From Neonectria sp. B-13 (taxonomy: Eukaryota; Ascomycota; Sordariomycetes; Hypocreales; Nectriaceae), in contig NOKP01000030.1 of the NCBI GenBank assembly GCA_002682825.1, positions 133,924-197,923 of the forward strand: a DNA stretch of 64,000 nt, read 5' to 3'. Each line of letters starts with the position of its first letter. Within the stretch, counting starts at the first letter, position 1. This document shows, piece after piece, positions 1-11,066 of the stretch. The notes beneath the pieces were generated by a model. That model was given only the letters and a program-made list of their open reading frames with translations, had not been told where the DNA came from and made no database searches. Made by a program: the position numbers and the translations under genes.

Positions 1-650
1 CCAGGATCGTCAGGGCGGCCTTGCCCGACTAATTAACTGTCGTAGAGCGTGTGGCTAGAGAGAAACGTCCTAGAACCTTCCCTCACGCTGCCACTATTTG
101 TCAGAATCCCGTAGTGTACTGTGTTGAGTTGAACCGAAGCAGCGCATTCATCCTCCTCTGTTATAAACTTGAATTGTCTGGTGTCTGGTTACCTGAAATA
201 TAGGATTGTTGTTTTGAGACTTGCCTGACGAATTGAACATCGGGAAATCCTCCATGCTCATCCCCACTCCGGTGGTCACGTCCAGCGTCCTGTCAGCTCC
301 AGACCGGGCGCTGGCGCTGCTCTTCATTGTTGCTATAGTCACAACGGGACTTTGCCTTGTTGTGTTAGTTCAGCTTCCTCCCCCCCCCCCCTCATTAAGC
401 ATGGCCGTAGATGTTCAGACGTCTTCTGGTTTATGGCTTAGACGATTCCAACGGCCTACCGGCCCAGATGCGACGGCCTCGCGAGACGGGGCCATAGCCA
501 GTGCCGGATGCTCTAGGCCGGAAGTAATTAGATAGATAGATGTAGATCTACATCTATCTACATCTACATTTCGTCTACATTGGTAGATAGATTCCCCACG
601 CTGTCAGCTTGTGGCTCATTCTGCTGATCCTTACTCAAGTCCAGTGTCTG
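1..650. other. Intergenic, no gene seen
   Basis: I see no supported gene here. Open frames are short and have no recognisable domain. The stretch contains a C-homopolymer near 380-390 and a tract rich in TAGATA/TCTACA words around 530-590 that includes a perfect palindrome (listed separately). It lies downstream of the decayed TPR gene on the minus strand. Confidence 0.6.
533..560. repeat. 28-base perfect palindrome in a TAGA/TCTA-rich tract
   Basis: The 14 bases at 533-546 (TAGATAGATGTAGA) are followed directly by their exact reverse complement at 547-560, with no spacer. Related TCTACATC words continue to about 590. It could form a cruciform or be the relic of a simple-repeat expansion. 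No function can be assigned. Confidence 0.8.
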
Positions 651-1806
651 CTAGTGCATCTGCTTACCCTCCTCGTACTGGCCTGTACTATCCAGCACAA
701 GTGCTAGATTGTTCATGCTGGTAAGTGTAACCGGATGCTCCTTGCCAAGTACCTTCTTCTTTAGCTCCAGCGTCTGTTGATGCATACTCCCTGCCTTATT
801 GTACTTGCCTTCATGCCTGAAAGTCTCCGCCAAGTTGTTCATGCTAGAAAGTGTATCCAGATCTTCCTCACCAAGAAGCTTCTTTTGCAGCTCCAGCGTC
901 TGTAGATGCATCTCCTCTGCCTCCTTGTACTGGCCCGTACTATTTAGCACAAGTGCTAGGTTGTTCATGCTGGTAAGTGTAACCGGATGCTCCTTGCCAA
1001 GAACCTTCTCCCTCAGCTCCAGTGTCTGTCGATGCATGTCTTCCGTCTCCTCGTACTTGCCCTGGTATCGAAGATTCTCGGCCAGGTTGTTCCTGCTGGC
1101 ACGTGTAAACGTATCCTCTTTCCCAATCACCTTCTTCCTTAGCTCTAGCGCCTGCCGATACATCATCTCCGCTTGCTGATAACTCCCTAGCTTCGAGAAG
1201 CCCTCAGCGACGTTAAAAAGAAGCCTCGATATCGCTTCGCCATCATTACATTTCTCATCACTCTCCAACACAATCCGTGCATCCGGGATGTACTTCATCT
1301 ATATCGCTCGGTTCTTGTGCTCTGTGAATGGAAATACTTCTTCTTTTTTCCTGATTACGCTACGATACGTCTCCCGCGCCTGTCCTTCTTGGTTAAGCCA
1401 GTTCCGCATCGCTAATCGCACCAATCGGTGCATATCAATCGACGCTCCCTCTTCCCGTTTGGTGATGAATCCATATGCCTCTAGTGTCCCAATCGCTTCA
1501 TTCATCTCCAGCTCATCATCTGTTGCCGGTAGCATGGATATCGGGATATCTCTCTCACTTAGGAAGCTCATAAACCTGAGATAGCCTCCGGCTTGTGGAC
1601 TGTCTCTTGCGATATGCCGAAACGAGATAAGCCAGGTCGTAGCCACCGGATTCTTAATCGAGTCGTAGCAACCACGGTCCTCAAAGTCACAGCTCAGTAG
1701 ATTCACCAATATCAAATCACTTGATCGACACTTCTCTTCACTTTCCCCGCCGTTAGCACCTATATTAACTTGGTGTGGAATGCGCGGCTTGGAACCCAGT
1801 AGGCAA
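651..1806 (-). pseudogene. NB-ARC/TPR (NLR-like) protein, decayed 3' part
   Basis: Reading leftwards from about 1806, the frame encodes the winged-helix end of a fungal NB-ARC protein (NPVATTWLISF, then SPQAGGYLRFMSFL, MHRLVRLAMRNWL). It continues into at least five tetratricopeptide repeats of the kinesin-light-chain type, each with the core LALVL/LAENL and a 42-residue spacing. One TAG codon at 1299-1301 interrupts an otherwise continuous frame between the two parts. The nucleotide-binding P-loop region upstream of about 1806 is missing, since the frame meets a TAA there, and the last repeat stops abruptly at 651. Intact family members act as STAND-type sensors in non-self recognition. This copy is probably dead. 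It could alternatively be a multi-exon gene with a misread codon, but no splice signals around 1299 remove the stop. Confidence 0.7.
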
Positions 1807-4343
1807 ACAATTTATTAGTACAAAGACTCTATCTATCAGGAAATCATCGCAGCGAAATGGTCACAGTCTCCGAGATACTCAAAGCTGATGAGAGACTTGA
1901 AGGCCTCTCCTAGCGGTAGCAACTCCTTACTCCCCCATACGACTAGACCGTCTGCACTGTTTGCCCTTACCACTTTACAAAGATTCTTAGTGAAGCTCGC
2001 TAGCGAAGGAATCGATAACCTTGTTCTAACGATTAAGATGGCATCGATGGGCTACGCGAGGTCGTGGTTAAATGCGGCCGTGATCTCGGCTTTAGCGGGT
2101 CAATTTTCTCTGTAAAGAAGAACATTTGGTCAGAGCAATCCCACCGCTTACTTTCACTTACGTTCCATAGCCCACTGCCTCCACACTTTCCTACATGAGG
2201 GCCATGGAGCTAGATTGTCCTCTGAGAGAGACAAGGAAGCCTGGTTTGGCGACAGTCGATATTTTGGGTGTAATGGCATTAAAGATAGCCGGACGAAGCT
2301 AGGTCCTTAGCGATGGCATTAAATCGGGTGAATAGAGCGTTTCGGTCAGATAGCAACTTATGCAACATATCGGCATGTAGCTTATCGGTCGACTCCGGTG
2401 TAGAAAAGGCCGACGCATTATATATAATGCAGCTGGATTTCGTAGAGCGGGAGGAGCTCCGATAGTCGGCAACTATCGGGTTCGATTCAGAGGGGTTGTT
2501 AATAGTGAAATGGAGGCAGGACTTACTGCCTACGTTGGTTGAAATACCAGCGCTGCTGATAATGATGATGTTTTCTTAGTGCTGAGCTCTATTTTCAAGA
2601 GTTCAAGGTCTCCCGGATAGGAAAGGCTAGATGCAAAAACATCCGGGGCATCGTCTGGGAATCCGACGTTAGAGTAATCAGGCGGGAGTACAAAGGAGGG
2701 CTCTTGTACAGGATGTGCTAACTCGTGGATAAGGCCGCTGCAAGTTAGCCTTTTGAGTATGCGAGGAAGGCGTTGATGGCGTCGGCGCGCTTGACGAGCT
2801 TCCCTAAGAGGTCGTTGGAAGAGTGAAAGCAGGTGAAATGTTGAGCTGGAAGGACTGATACATTATCCTGGACGTTGGTGGTGATGTAAGGCCGGAGCTG
2901 GCTATTTTCGACGGGGACTTGAAGCCATCCGCATCCGAGGTCGATATGGTCAAGCTGGGGCTGTTAGCGCCAAGCTCCCCTGAGTTACGACAGTGCGTAC
3001 CTGGTGTTCAGAGGCCATGCCGGTCGTGATACGTGTTGGCTAAGATAAGTGACATGTGATCGGTCGTTGCGTATTAAGGGTCGCTCAAATGGGTGACGAG
3101 CTAGTCGAGTGAGGATAGATGAGGAAGAGAAAGGAGGAGAGGAGGGGAGGGGGCAGGGAGGGGTTTAAATACATCGGACGGCGGTCCGCCCATCTTGCGA
3201 GGGCTGCCTGGGAAACTTGAGCACAGCGACGTGCCATGATCGGCAATGACTTATCTTGCTCGACTGGACGCACATGGATACATCCTTGCTAGGAGGGGCA
3301 CCAATCCTCAAGACATAGGCAAGAGCTGGCTGGTGACGTCCTATTGAGCTGCGATAGCGTAGGTCTGGTGGTAAGGCCGACGCTGCAGTCTGGCTCTCTA
3401 TGAGAGCATAAAACTATGAGAAGGCGCTTCTCCAAATCCTAGGCAAGCGCTAGAATACGCTTAAGGTTATAATGTCTAAGGTGATACATTCTTTAGACGT
3501 AAGATACAAGTTAGCGTTAGCGTTAGGAGGGATACTGTTCATATGGCAGCTGTATGTCTCATCCAGGCGAATCTGCTGCTAGGAGCTATAGCCTGAATCT
3601 TTTCTAACGCTGAGTTAAGCTATGGAAACTGATGAGCCACTTGGACTCTGGCACCGCTCCTCTTCTGTGGTCACAACCCCTTAGTGACTCATAGTAATTG
3701 CTTGCTATCTAACCTTAAGTGGTGGCTTGGAGACTCGTTAAGAGGCTCAAGCTAACCACCACCATGCTCGGTCTTAGCCCACAAAATGGGATCAAGGAAC
3801 ATACTGAAAAGCGCCTCTCAACAAGGTCAATACAATCTTATAAGTACCTTTGCGGCCCACATCTGAGGGTGAGTGGGGCTGGGAAGTCAGGGACGGACTT
3901 GGAGTTGATCGGCGTAGGTCTTAAGACCGCCTATGGAGACTTGTGGACCTATGCACATGACTGTGAGTGATCAAGGCAGGGATACTGCTGGCGTGTTGTC
4001 CATACTGATAGTAGCCTCTAGCTTAGTTGGACTGTGTTTAGTGCCCATGCTATCTATATACAGGCTATTAGGACCTACACTGGAAAGAACGACAGTATTA
4101 AAGAACTTACCCAAATAGTATACAATGTTAGGTGTAAGTGTATGTAATTGCAGGTGTTAAAATCTTTACCCTTATTATTATCCTTTTCTTCTATATTAGT
4201 CTCATTGTTAGAAATACAAGTAGTGGCGTATCTGAATTCTCTGGAAGCCAAGAGTACCTCTGCGTTAGACAGTGATATATCAACTTCTTGAGAAGTAGAG
4301 AAGCCTTACTATAACTTCTACTGCCTAATATTAGAGGTTTTTA
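1807..4343. other. Gene-free, decayed sequence
   Basis: About 2.5 kb without a supportable gene. Stop codons are dense in all frames. A few medium open stretches on the minus strand (for example around 2590-2690 and 2745-2955) read like fragments of degraded coding sequence, but I cannot assign a family. The sequence lies between two decayed repeat-protein genes, which fits a degenerating accessory region. Confidence 0.5.
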
Positions 4344-5395
4344 ATGTTATATATATCAATCCTCCAACATGATAACTTCATTTGCGATATTCTGATGGAA
4401 TCACACGCTGGGGTCAAGTTTTTGGCTCCCGACCTCGAGCACACTTGGAACTTGGCACTTAGATCTGGCGCTAGATTCATCATTGAACTCCTAAAAAGAT
4501 CTGCGCTCCAAATCTTCCTAGTTTCTCACCGCTGGCGATCCTCACACCAGCTCTGCTCTGACATGCAACAAGCGAGGTCTTGCTCTATTACTCGCGGCCA
4601 GCAATAGCCCGGACTTGACCGAAGCTGACCTCGCGTTCATGTTAGAGTCGAGTTGTAAATCAGAATCTTCTGGCGACACGCCTCCTTCATTGGATCAATT
4701 GATGCCGCGACAACGATTCGCGCAGCCATCGTCAACGGAGCCGGAAACGCGGCGACGTTTCTCCTGCGTTGGTTTTCCATTGACCTTCATCGTCTTGAAG
4801 AAGATGGAGATTTCATCACGCACTTAGTAGTCGTCTATGATGCCCAATCCGTTGTCAAGCTTCTCCTAGACAACAACGAGACAGATTTTACTTCAGTGGA
4901 CCCTCAAGGGCATACCGCTCTACACTTGGCGGTCATACACAAGAGACTACATATATTTCAGATGCTTCTTAGATCCCCGAAGTACAAGTCGACCAGGCTA
5001 CTAATAGCGGCGCAACGACTTTTTCCCTGGCAATCATACACCGCTTCTCCGACGCGATCCCGCTGTTACTTGCTCACCCACAGATTTCCGGCAACCAACT
5101 CGACAGCTCCGGTCGCACAGCGCTTCACCACACGATCATGCAGCAAGACATGATTGTGAATCGATTGCTTCTTGAGTGCCCAGGAATCATTGCAGAGACT
5201 CCATCGCGTGGCGGCAGAACAGCCCTCACATATGCAGCTCTGTGCGCGGAGGAGGAGATCGTGTTGCTCCTGCTGAACACTAGAAAGTTTGACGTTAGTA
5301 CAGTTATTCATACGCGCCCAATCAAGTGCAATTTTCCCATGGCTATCCTTTTGCCTGAGGTTGCGAGGATTCTAAGCAAGGTTGATCGAGTCTGA
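4344..5395 (+). pseudogene. Ankyrin-repeat protein, frameshifted relic
   Basis: Ankyrin-type helices can be followed along the plus strand, but only by changing frame. One frame covers about 4344-4510 (GVKFLAPDLEHTW, then ARFIIELLKR). A second covers about 4555-4660 (ALLLAASNS, then ADLAFMLES). A third covers about 4680-4985 (DPQGHTALHLAVIHKRLHIF). A fourth covers about 4985-5395 (SSGRTALHHTIMQQDMIVN, then GGRTALTYAALCAEEEIVLL). The repeat consensus GxTALHxAV is well preserved, so decay is recent or the protein was under constraint until lately. Three frame changes without splice signals point to small insertions or deletions rather than introns. The partner domain that ankyrin blocks often follow is not visible. 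Confidence 0.65.
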
Positions 5396-5748
5396 CTTAA
5401 GTATATGCCTCTTCAACTAATTACTTGATGCTCTAGATTCGTCGGAGCAAAGAGACTGTAAAAGTGACCATTTGTGAAGACTTAAACGACATTTGAGTGA
5501 ACCCCTTCCCTACACACCTCCTAGAGTCTCTGATAAGCTAGTCTTCATTACATTCTACGAGACAAGTGTGTTTACGGCTCCGGTAGTTCGGTGTTGCCTG
5601 GAGGGAGGGTAGTCATAGCATCCAAAGCAGACCTTAGTCGAGACAGAATCAGTAGGATTAAGTGCCTACTATATGTATTTATACGAGAGAATTACCAATG
5701 TCCTTGCATTATTGTGTCTTGGAGCATGCATAAATGCCACTCGTGTAC
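5396..5748. other. Intergenic
   Basis: No gene or repeat is recognised between the ankyrin relic and the 3' end of the carotenoid cleavage dioxygenase gene. Confidence 0.5.
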
Positions 5749-7317
5749 CTAGACAAGAGGCTCCAAGGCTCCTCGGTTGCTAATACTCGCTTCCGGAATC
5801 TTTCTCACAAGGCTTTCCCACTTAGGCCTGCTCGACGCATCCACCCAATTTCCATGGATTTGGGCCTTGACATGCATGGGGAGCTGCACGATGGCAACTG
5901 GTTTCTCAAAATTCTTCGTATCGAGCACCACCAAATCATTACGATTATCAGCACGACGCTCAACCATAGAAATAACCCATCCGTCGCCCTCGGGTGCGTT
6001 GGCAGTTCGGGGAATGAAGATGGGCTCCTGAACGAGCGAGTCGTTTCCGGCGTAGAACCAGCTTGTTTTTCCAGTCTTGTGGCTGTGCATGGCCAGCCCG
6101 TTGAGTCCGTGGAAGATATTTGACCTCCCGTCTGATCGCTGAGGTATGAACACGTTGAGAAAGATGAAGTCATACTCTTGTGTCATCAAACGTTCATCCA
6201 TGCGCGGAAACTCAGATGGAGTGTCCAGAATGACGAGTGGATCGGGGACGGTGCTACCATCAGGCTGGTTCAGGTCAATCTCCCAGCGCACGAAGTCAGC
6301 TTTCGCATCCGGTGCGGGCATTCTTCCATCATCTGGTGGGAAAAACGGAAATGCGTTTTCATGGACTCGAGAGGACTCAAAGTAAAGCTTCCCGTCCTTG
6401 CCCTCCCACGCGCCGCCGGTGTGGATTGGCATGCAGTTCTTCCACGAGTATACCCGGTGTTCTCCTTGTTTCCAACCCGACGGCAATGGCCCATTGATAC
6501 GCCGAGGGCATACAATAAACGTCGCGGGAAGGTCGTAGTTCCAGGCCCAGTGCTGTTTTCCAGCCTTCAGGCGCTCCAAGTCAGCCTGGAAGGGCCAGAG
6601 CACGAGGATGATCCAGTTGGGAGTGATGGCACAATCGTGGATGAAGGCACACCAAGGCGACTCAATCCACTGCTCATCGTGTTTGTTGCCGTACTCGTCG
6701 AGAGCATAGATGACAATGTCCTTGGTAACAAGACCTTTCGCTTCGTACCCAAAAACGACAAGCTCGTTTGAGTACGGGTCGATCTTGGGATGTGCGGTGA
6801 AGGTTTTCGCCTTGATCTGACTCCCAAATGGATCATAGGACAGCGTCTCAAGCGTATCGGGGTGGACCTCATACGGCAGGGCCACCTCTTTCAGCGCCAG
6901 CAGACGGTTTGCCCAGTAAACAAGATTCGTGTTGGCGGTTGAGTCAACGGCCGCTTTCACACACGGGTGGTGGGTGTAAGGATTGCGGTAAAGGCCAAAG
7001 AGAGCTTTGCCGGATCTTCGCTCAAGTTTGTAGCGTTCAGTCTCGATGTACTTCATCTTCATATCAACACGTCCGTCGTGAATCCTAAAAGCGGAGACGT
7101 TGCCGTCTCCATCGATGGGAACATTGTTGGGATCGGGCGGCACGAATGGGTCACACATGACCCGGTAGAACGTGCCATCAATGCCTTGCGGGATTTCCCC
7201 CAGCACGACAAGATCACTGATTTCACCCTCGATTCGGCAGGGTAAGCTGGAGCCTGCCAAGTCGAATGCCACAGGCCACTTGGTTGCGAGGCCCTGGTAC
7301 TCAGCGGCTTGTGCCAT
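5749..7317 (-). CDS. Carotenoid cleavage dioxygenase family (RPE65/CAO-like) oxygenase
   Basis: A single uninterrupted 522-residue frame, the normal length for the fungal carotenoid/stilbene oxygenase family. These non-haem iron enzymes split a conjugated double bond of carotenoids, apocarotenoids or stilbenoids (resveratrol-type) into two carbonyls. The four iron-binding histidines are visible in family context: H176 (TAHPKID), H227 (FIHDCAIT), H299 (MPIHTGG) and H488 (QIHGNWV). The N-terminus (GTFYRVMCDP) matches the first blade of the seven-bladed propeller. There is no signal peptide, so the enzyme is expected in the cytosol or on membranes. The gene is divergent from the C2H2/Zn2Cys6 regulator 646 bases away, suggesting shared control. 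The sequence alone does not fix the substrate. The stilbene/lignostilbene branch (CAO-1-like) is at least as likely as carotenoid cleavage. Confidence 0.92.
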   Translation of the reverse strand: MAQAAEYQGLATKWPVAFDLAGSSLPCRIEGEISDLVVLGEIPQGIDGTFYRVMCDPFVPPDPNNVPIDGDGNVSAFRIHDGRVDMKMKYIETERYKLERRSGKALFGLYRNPYTHHPCVKAAVDSTANTNLVYWANRLLALKEVALPYEVHPDTLETLSYDPFGSQIKAKTFTAHPKIDPYSNELVVFGYEAKGLVTKDIVIYALDEYGNKHDEQWIESPWCAFIHDCAITPNWIILVLWPFQADLERLKAGKQHWAWNYDLPATFIVCPRRINGPLPSGWKQGEHRVYSWKNCMPIHTGGAWEGKDGKLYFESSRVHENAFPFFPPDDGRMPAPDAKADFVRWEIDLNQPDGSTVPDPLVILDTPSEFPRMDERLMTQEYDFIFLNVFIPQRSDGRSNIFHGLNGLAMHSHKTGKTSWFYAGNDSLVQEPIFIPRTANAPEGDGWVISMVERRADNRNDLVVLDTKNFEKPVAIVQLPMHVKAQIHGNWVDASSRPKWESLVRKIPEASISNRGALEPLV

Positions 7318-7419
7318 GGTTGTAGATGTTGAAGCTGAAGCTAGGTTGAACGGTTGTAATGAATGATTCCGGATTGAACAGATGAAGAGGACTTGATGGA
7401 GAGGAATCTAGTGCGTTAA

Positions 7420-7436
7420 ACTCTTTATTATATATA
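7420..7436 (-). promoter_or_regulatory. Possible TATA element of the cleavage dioxygenase gene
   Basis: On the minus strand this reads TATATATAATAAAG and lies about 110 bases upstream of the ATG at 7317. The placement suits a core promoter. This is based on motif and position only. Confidence 0.35.
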
Positions 7437-7963
7437 CTGTCGTCTTGACTACTACGACTGCCCAACTTGAAAGCATCGGAGCTCTCTTCGAAATTTTGAA
7501 GCCGGGCAAAACCCACCTCGTCAGTGTTGAGTCGGTTCGGAGCTCCGGAAACTGGAAGCTATCACGGATAACGGATCGGTAGATATGGTACTCCGTAATA
7601 ATACAAACATGATTGGCCACTCCGGACCCGGCAGATGAAAGTCACCATCCCGCACCCACCTCTTGGTCTTCACGTTCAGTCACCTCCGCGTCTTAGACCG
7701 GGATTCACCCCGCAGTGGGCCGGACAAAACCCACCCCCTCAAACGCTGGCCTCTTAGCATCAAGATTACTCGGTCATATTCATCGGTTCAAAATTTAGTG
7801 AAAGTTAAACAGGCCCTAATTTGCGAAGAAATGTTAGGACGTGGGACGCTACTTGGAGCGCGGGGAGGATTCTGATGAGGACCGCAGACCGCTTTTACAT
7901 ATTGGATTTCCACCGCTGCAAGTCAGATGAACTATTTTGCCCACCAGCATGCTCTGACCAGAC
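7437..7963. other. Divergent intergenic region between oxygenase and regulator
   Basis: This stretch, with the TATA-like element just before it, separates two divergent start codons (7317 on the minus strand, 7964 on the plus strand). No coding region is supported. It would be the natural place for shared regulatory sites, but I could not identify a convincing operator. Confidence 0.5.
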
Positions 7964-10204
7964 ATGGAAGACAACCCGAGACCATACACCTGCTTCGTTT
8001 GCCACGCATCCTACTCCCGAGCATCTCATCTTCGGCGTCATGAGGCAACTCGTAAGTACAGCAGCCGCATGCAATGTTTACGCTTCACTAACGTGTATGC
8101 TTAAGACATGGTCAAGCCATGTTTTCCGTGCTCTTTCTGCGGAGTCAGCTTTGCTCGCTCGTACGTATCCTTAACCAATAACCTCAATCAGCATTGTTTA
8201 TCTTTCTGACCTCTTCAACTACAGAGATACGACCCGACGACATGCTCGGACTTGCTCGAAGAGAGCAGGCCAACCAGATCCCCCGCCTCTAAAGCGAGGG
8301 CGAAAATTTCAGGCCTGTGATTCCTGCGCCCTCGCTAAAAGTGCTTGTGATTGCGATCAACCCTGCTCTAGCTGTTTAGTCCGGGGATATTCCTGTACGT
8401 ACGGCCGAGCGGCCCATCGAAGGGTCAAGGCTTGCCGAACACACCAGAGAAATCTGCCGAGCCAGGCCGCTCTATCAAAACCAAACGATAGATCCATATC
8501 CCCAGAATATACCCGTTCAAGTGTAGGAGAAGCGAACGCAGATTACAGTCAGAGTTCGACGACGCAGGAATCTCTCTCCAGGCGGATACCGATATCATTT
8601 TTGCTCCAATACACAGATCCACACAACAATACCATGCAGGACTACTTCGATCAGTTTTCCTCGATCGATGAAGATTATAAAGAGTTGGCTGGTAACTGTC
8701 AGGTCGTTGATACACCAACCATCAGCGAACATTACCTGGACCCAGGAACAGACCTTGAATCCTACATACTGACGATTATGGGAGGAAACAGCTTCCTTGA
8801 TCCATTCGATGCCTTTGAGTTTCCAACTCTGAGCAATTGGGAACTTAACGTCCAGCAGGATAATGGTGATGGGTGGCACCCCGAAAACGATCCTAACCAG
8901 TTGCAAACACGCCTGAAAGACATTTCATCCGAACTGTTGTCTAGTTCTAGGAGTGTGCCTCCAACAGAAAAACCTTGTTCGTTGCCGGATTCCGTGCACA
9001 GCATTTTTGTGGCCGACAAAGTCCCGTCTTTTATCCAGTCTTACTTCGATAACTGGCATCGCCACTGTCCTATGTTACATCGGCCATTCTTCAACCCCTC
9101 TACGACATTTAGCCCATTACTGGCCACCGTCATCTTAATAGGTGCTATATATCTATCGAAGGAGAGCGCAGCGGCAGCGAGAGACTGTCTTAGCACGGCC
9201 GAAGATTACATATTTGAACACGCGGCGTTTCGACGACTTGTTTATCCACAGTCTCAGCAAGATGCTGTTGAGGACATAGCCCCGCTTCAAGCAGCGTTTT
9301 TGATGTCAATCTTACAACATTGGGACAATCACGAAGACTCAAGGAGGCGGATACGGCTGCAACGGTACTCTGACCTTGTGTCAGCCGCTCGCCATCTTGG
9401 CCTCCCGAGTCTGAGGCACAGTGTTGACCGAGAGACGGAAATGCCGTATTCTGACAAGGACTGGGAATTCTTCATAAGAACGGAAGAGGGTATACGGTAG
9501 GTTTGGCATTTCTGGTCTTGTTGTCAGTCGCTAACTCGCAGTCCGCCGTAGGCTCATGACCTGGATCTTTCTGGTTGACTCCTCCCATGCAATCTTTCAC
9601 CGTACTCCTCCACGGCTGACACTAACCGAAATGACTGGGAGTCTTCCTTGTGGAGACACACTATTTAATTTTCAACATCCGGATCATAAGTACAAACACG
9701 AATTGCTCCAGTCCTCTTCCAAAGCGCCATCTCTCGCGAAGTGTATGTTACTTTTGATGGGCGAGGAGTGGACTGGCGGTTGCCGCTCCGGGACGGAACA
9801 TCTGAGTTGCCTGGACTTGTTTATACTCATTTCAGGTTCGCATTCTCTTCAATCCATTCCCGGCCATTTCCCTTTGCATTCGAGAGACTGATGCCCAAGA
9901 AGGTCTCCACGAAATCATTTTCAGCACCTACGCTACATGCTCCCTTGGTCTTGCAAGGGACGCAATTTGTCGAGCCTTGGAACGTTGGAAAGTTCTGTGG
10001 GATTTCCATATGGAGAGACTTCCAAAGGATGAAATGAATGGCCTTGGCTTTTTTAAGAACGCAAGAGAGTACTGGTGGCTGGCAAACCTGTTTCTCGAGA
10101 AGGGTATGCCTGAGATAAAAGGCGAAAACAAAGAAGCCTCAGACCGCGATTCGATGGAGGAAGTTAATAACTTTGTCAAGAAGTTTTTAGACTTGAGCAT
10201 ATGA
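7964..10204 (+). CDS. C2H2 plus Zn2Cys6 fungal transcription factor (possible frameshift)
   Basis: Exons 7964-8051, 8106-8160, 8225-9496 and 9552 onward give three DNA-binding modules in series. A C2H2 finger uses C10, C13, H26 and H30, and its last histidine is created by the first splice. A C2HC finger uses C38, C41, H54 and C58 and is completed by the second splice. A binuclear Zn2Cys6 cluster uses C79, C82, C89, C95, C98 and C105. A fungal-specific regulatory domain follows (WHRHCPMLHRPFF, and MTWIFLVDSSHAIFH after the third splice). The introns are 54, 64 and 55 bases with good branch sites. The conserved tail from about 9836 (CSLGLARDAICRALERW to 10204) is one base out of frame with the preceding exon, and no satisfactory intron fixes this. 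Either the gene carries a +1 frameshift or there is a sequence error. It probably regulates its divergent oxygenase neighbour, by inference from position. Confidence 0.82.
9830..9860 (+). other. Apparent +1 frameshift in the transcription factor
   Basis: Upstream the frame reads LSCLDLFILISG, as expected for the fungal regulatory domain. Downstream the expected sequence (TDAQEGLHEIIFSTYA) is in the next frame. A TTCAG acceptor lies at 9831-9835, but an intron ending there would need a phase-0 donor and would delete conserved residues. The GTATGT donor at 9742 gives the wrong phase. A small insertion or deletion near here is the simplest reading. Confidence 0.55.
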
Positions 10205-11066
10205 TAAGACTGGCAGCTCGTACTACACGATGCTATGACATTCCGTTCCATGAATGAGGCCAACGCAGCTGGACAGGAACATATATGTTGACAACGGACA
10301 TGCCGTCCCGCAAAAAAGCACAAGTCAATAGAGCAGACTCCCAGCGCATGATAGGATGAAGAGCCTGAATTGTTACAATGATAGCTTTATAAGGTTAATA
10401 AAATTCTATTTAGATTTTCAAGCTATAGTTCAACATTACATTATGACAATCAATGACAGTAACAATATTTAGCATAACATTGTAATATATTCAGCCGGAA
10501 GTTGTCCCATCCAGCTCGTGGGTATACCATGTCTCTCCCTCATTCTGCCATCAGTAACAGTGAACCGCTTTCTGTTTCTCCAGACACCAATAATCGCCGT
10601 TTCTGCACTCACTCTGTGTATTTCACTGAAGGTTACGTATCCACGCTTCGACTTAGTAAATGGCTAAAGTGTCTGAGCAATCAAGTCGTCAAAGTTCCCC
10701 AGGCTGTTCCTCGCTTTCAGTATACAACATTTGCTGACCGCGCTAGGGAGGTGCATCTCTTGAGGCAACTGGACGAAAATACGCCGTGATACGGCCTTGA
10801 TGTCTTTCCTCTCAGCCATGTCCTCTCTTCGCAGTGCTTTACTTCACGTGTGGGGATTCCCACATAGTCTTGCTTAAATTATCCTTGTGCTTGTCAGCCA
10901 AGCCTATTCGCATTTCTGGACAATGATTTTTTGTTTGACAAGCGGAGTGTGATCTACGCAAGTTGCACCCGCCCCCCTTTCGCCGCTTCGTAGCAACTAG
11001 GCAAGGTAGTTGATAATAGATGCAATATAATTTAATAAGAAATACAAATGGTTATATCCAGTCTAT
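10205..11066. other. Intergenic, AT-rich
   Basis: No gene supported. The AT-rich part at about 10360-10500 looks like the 3' flank of the regulator. A 95-codon open frame at 10502-10789 has no recognisable features and I do not call it. Confidence 0.5.

Noticed and set aside
1888..2115. 75-codon plus-strand frame
   Set aside because: Too short, no domain, lies in decayed sequence.
9742..9835. Intron to repair the transcription factor frame
   Set aside because: The GTATGT donor and TTCAG acceptor look good individually, but the joined phase does not give the conserved frame and conserved residues would be lost.
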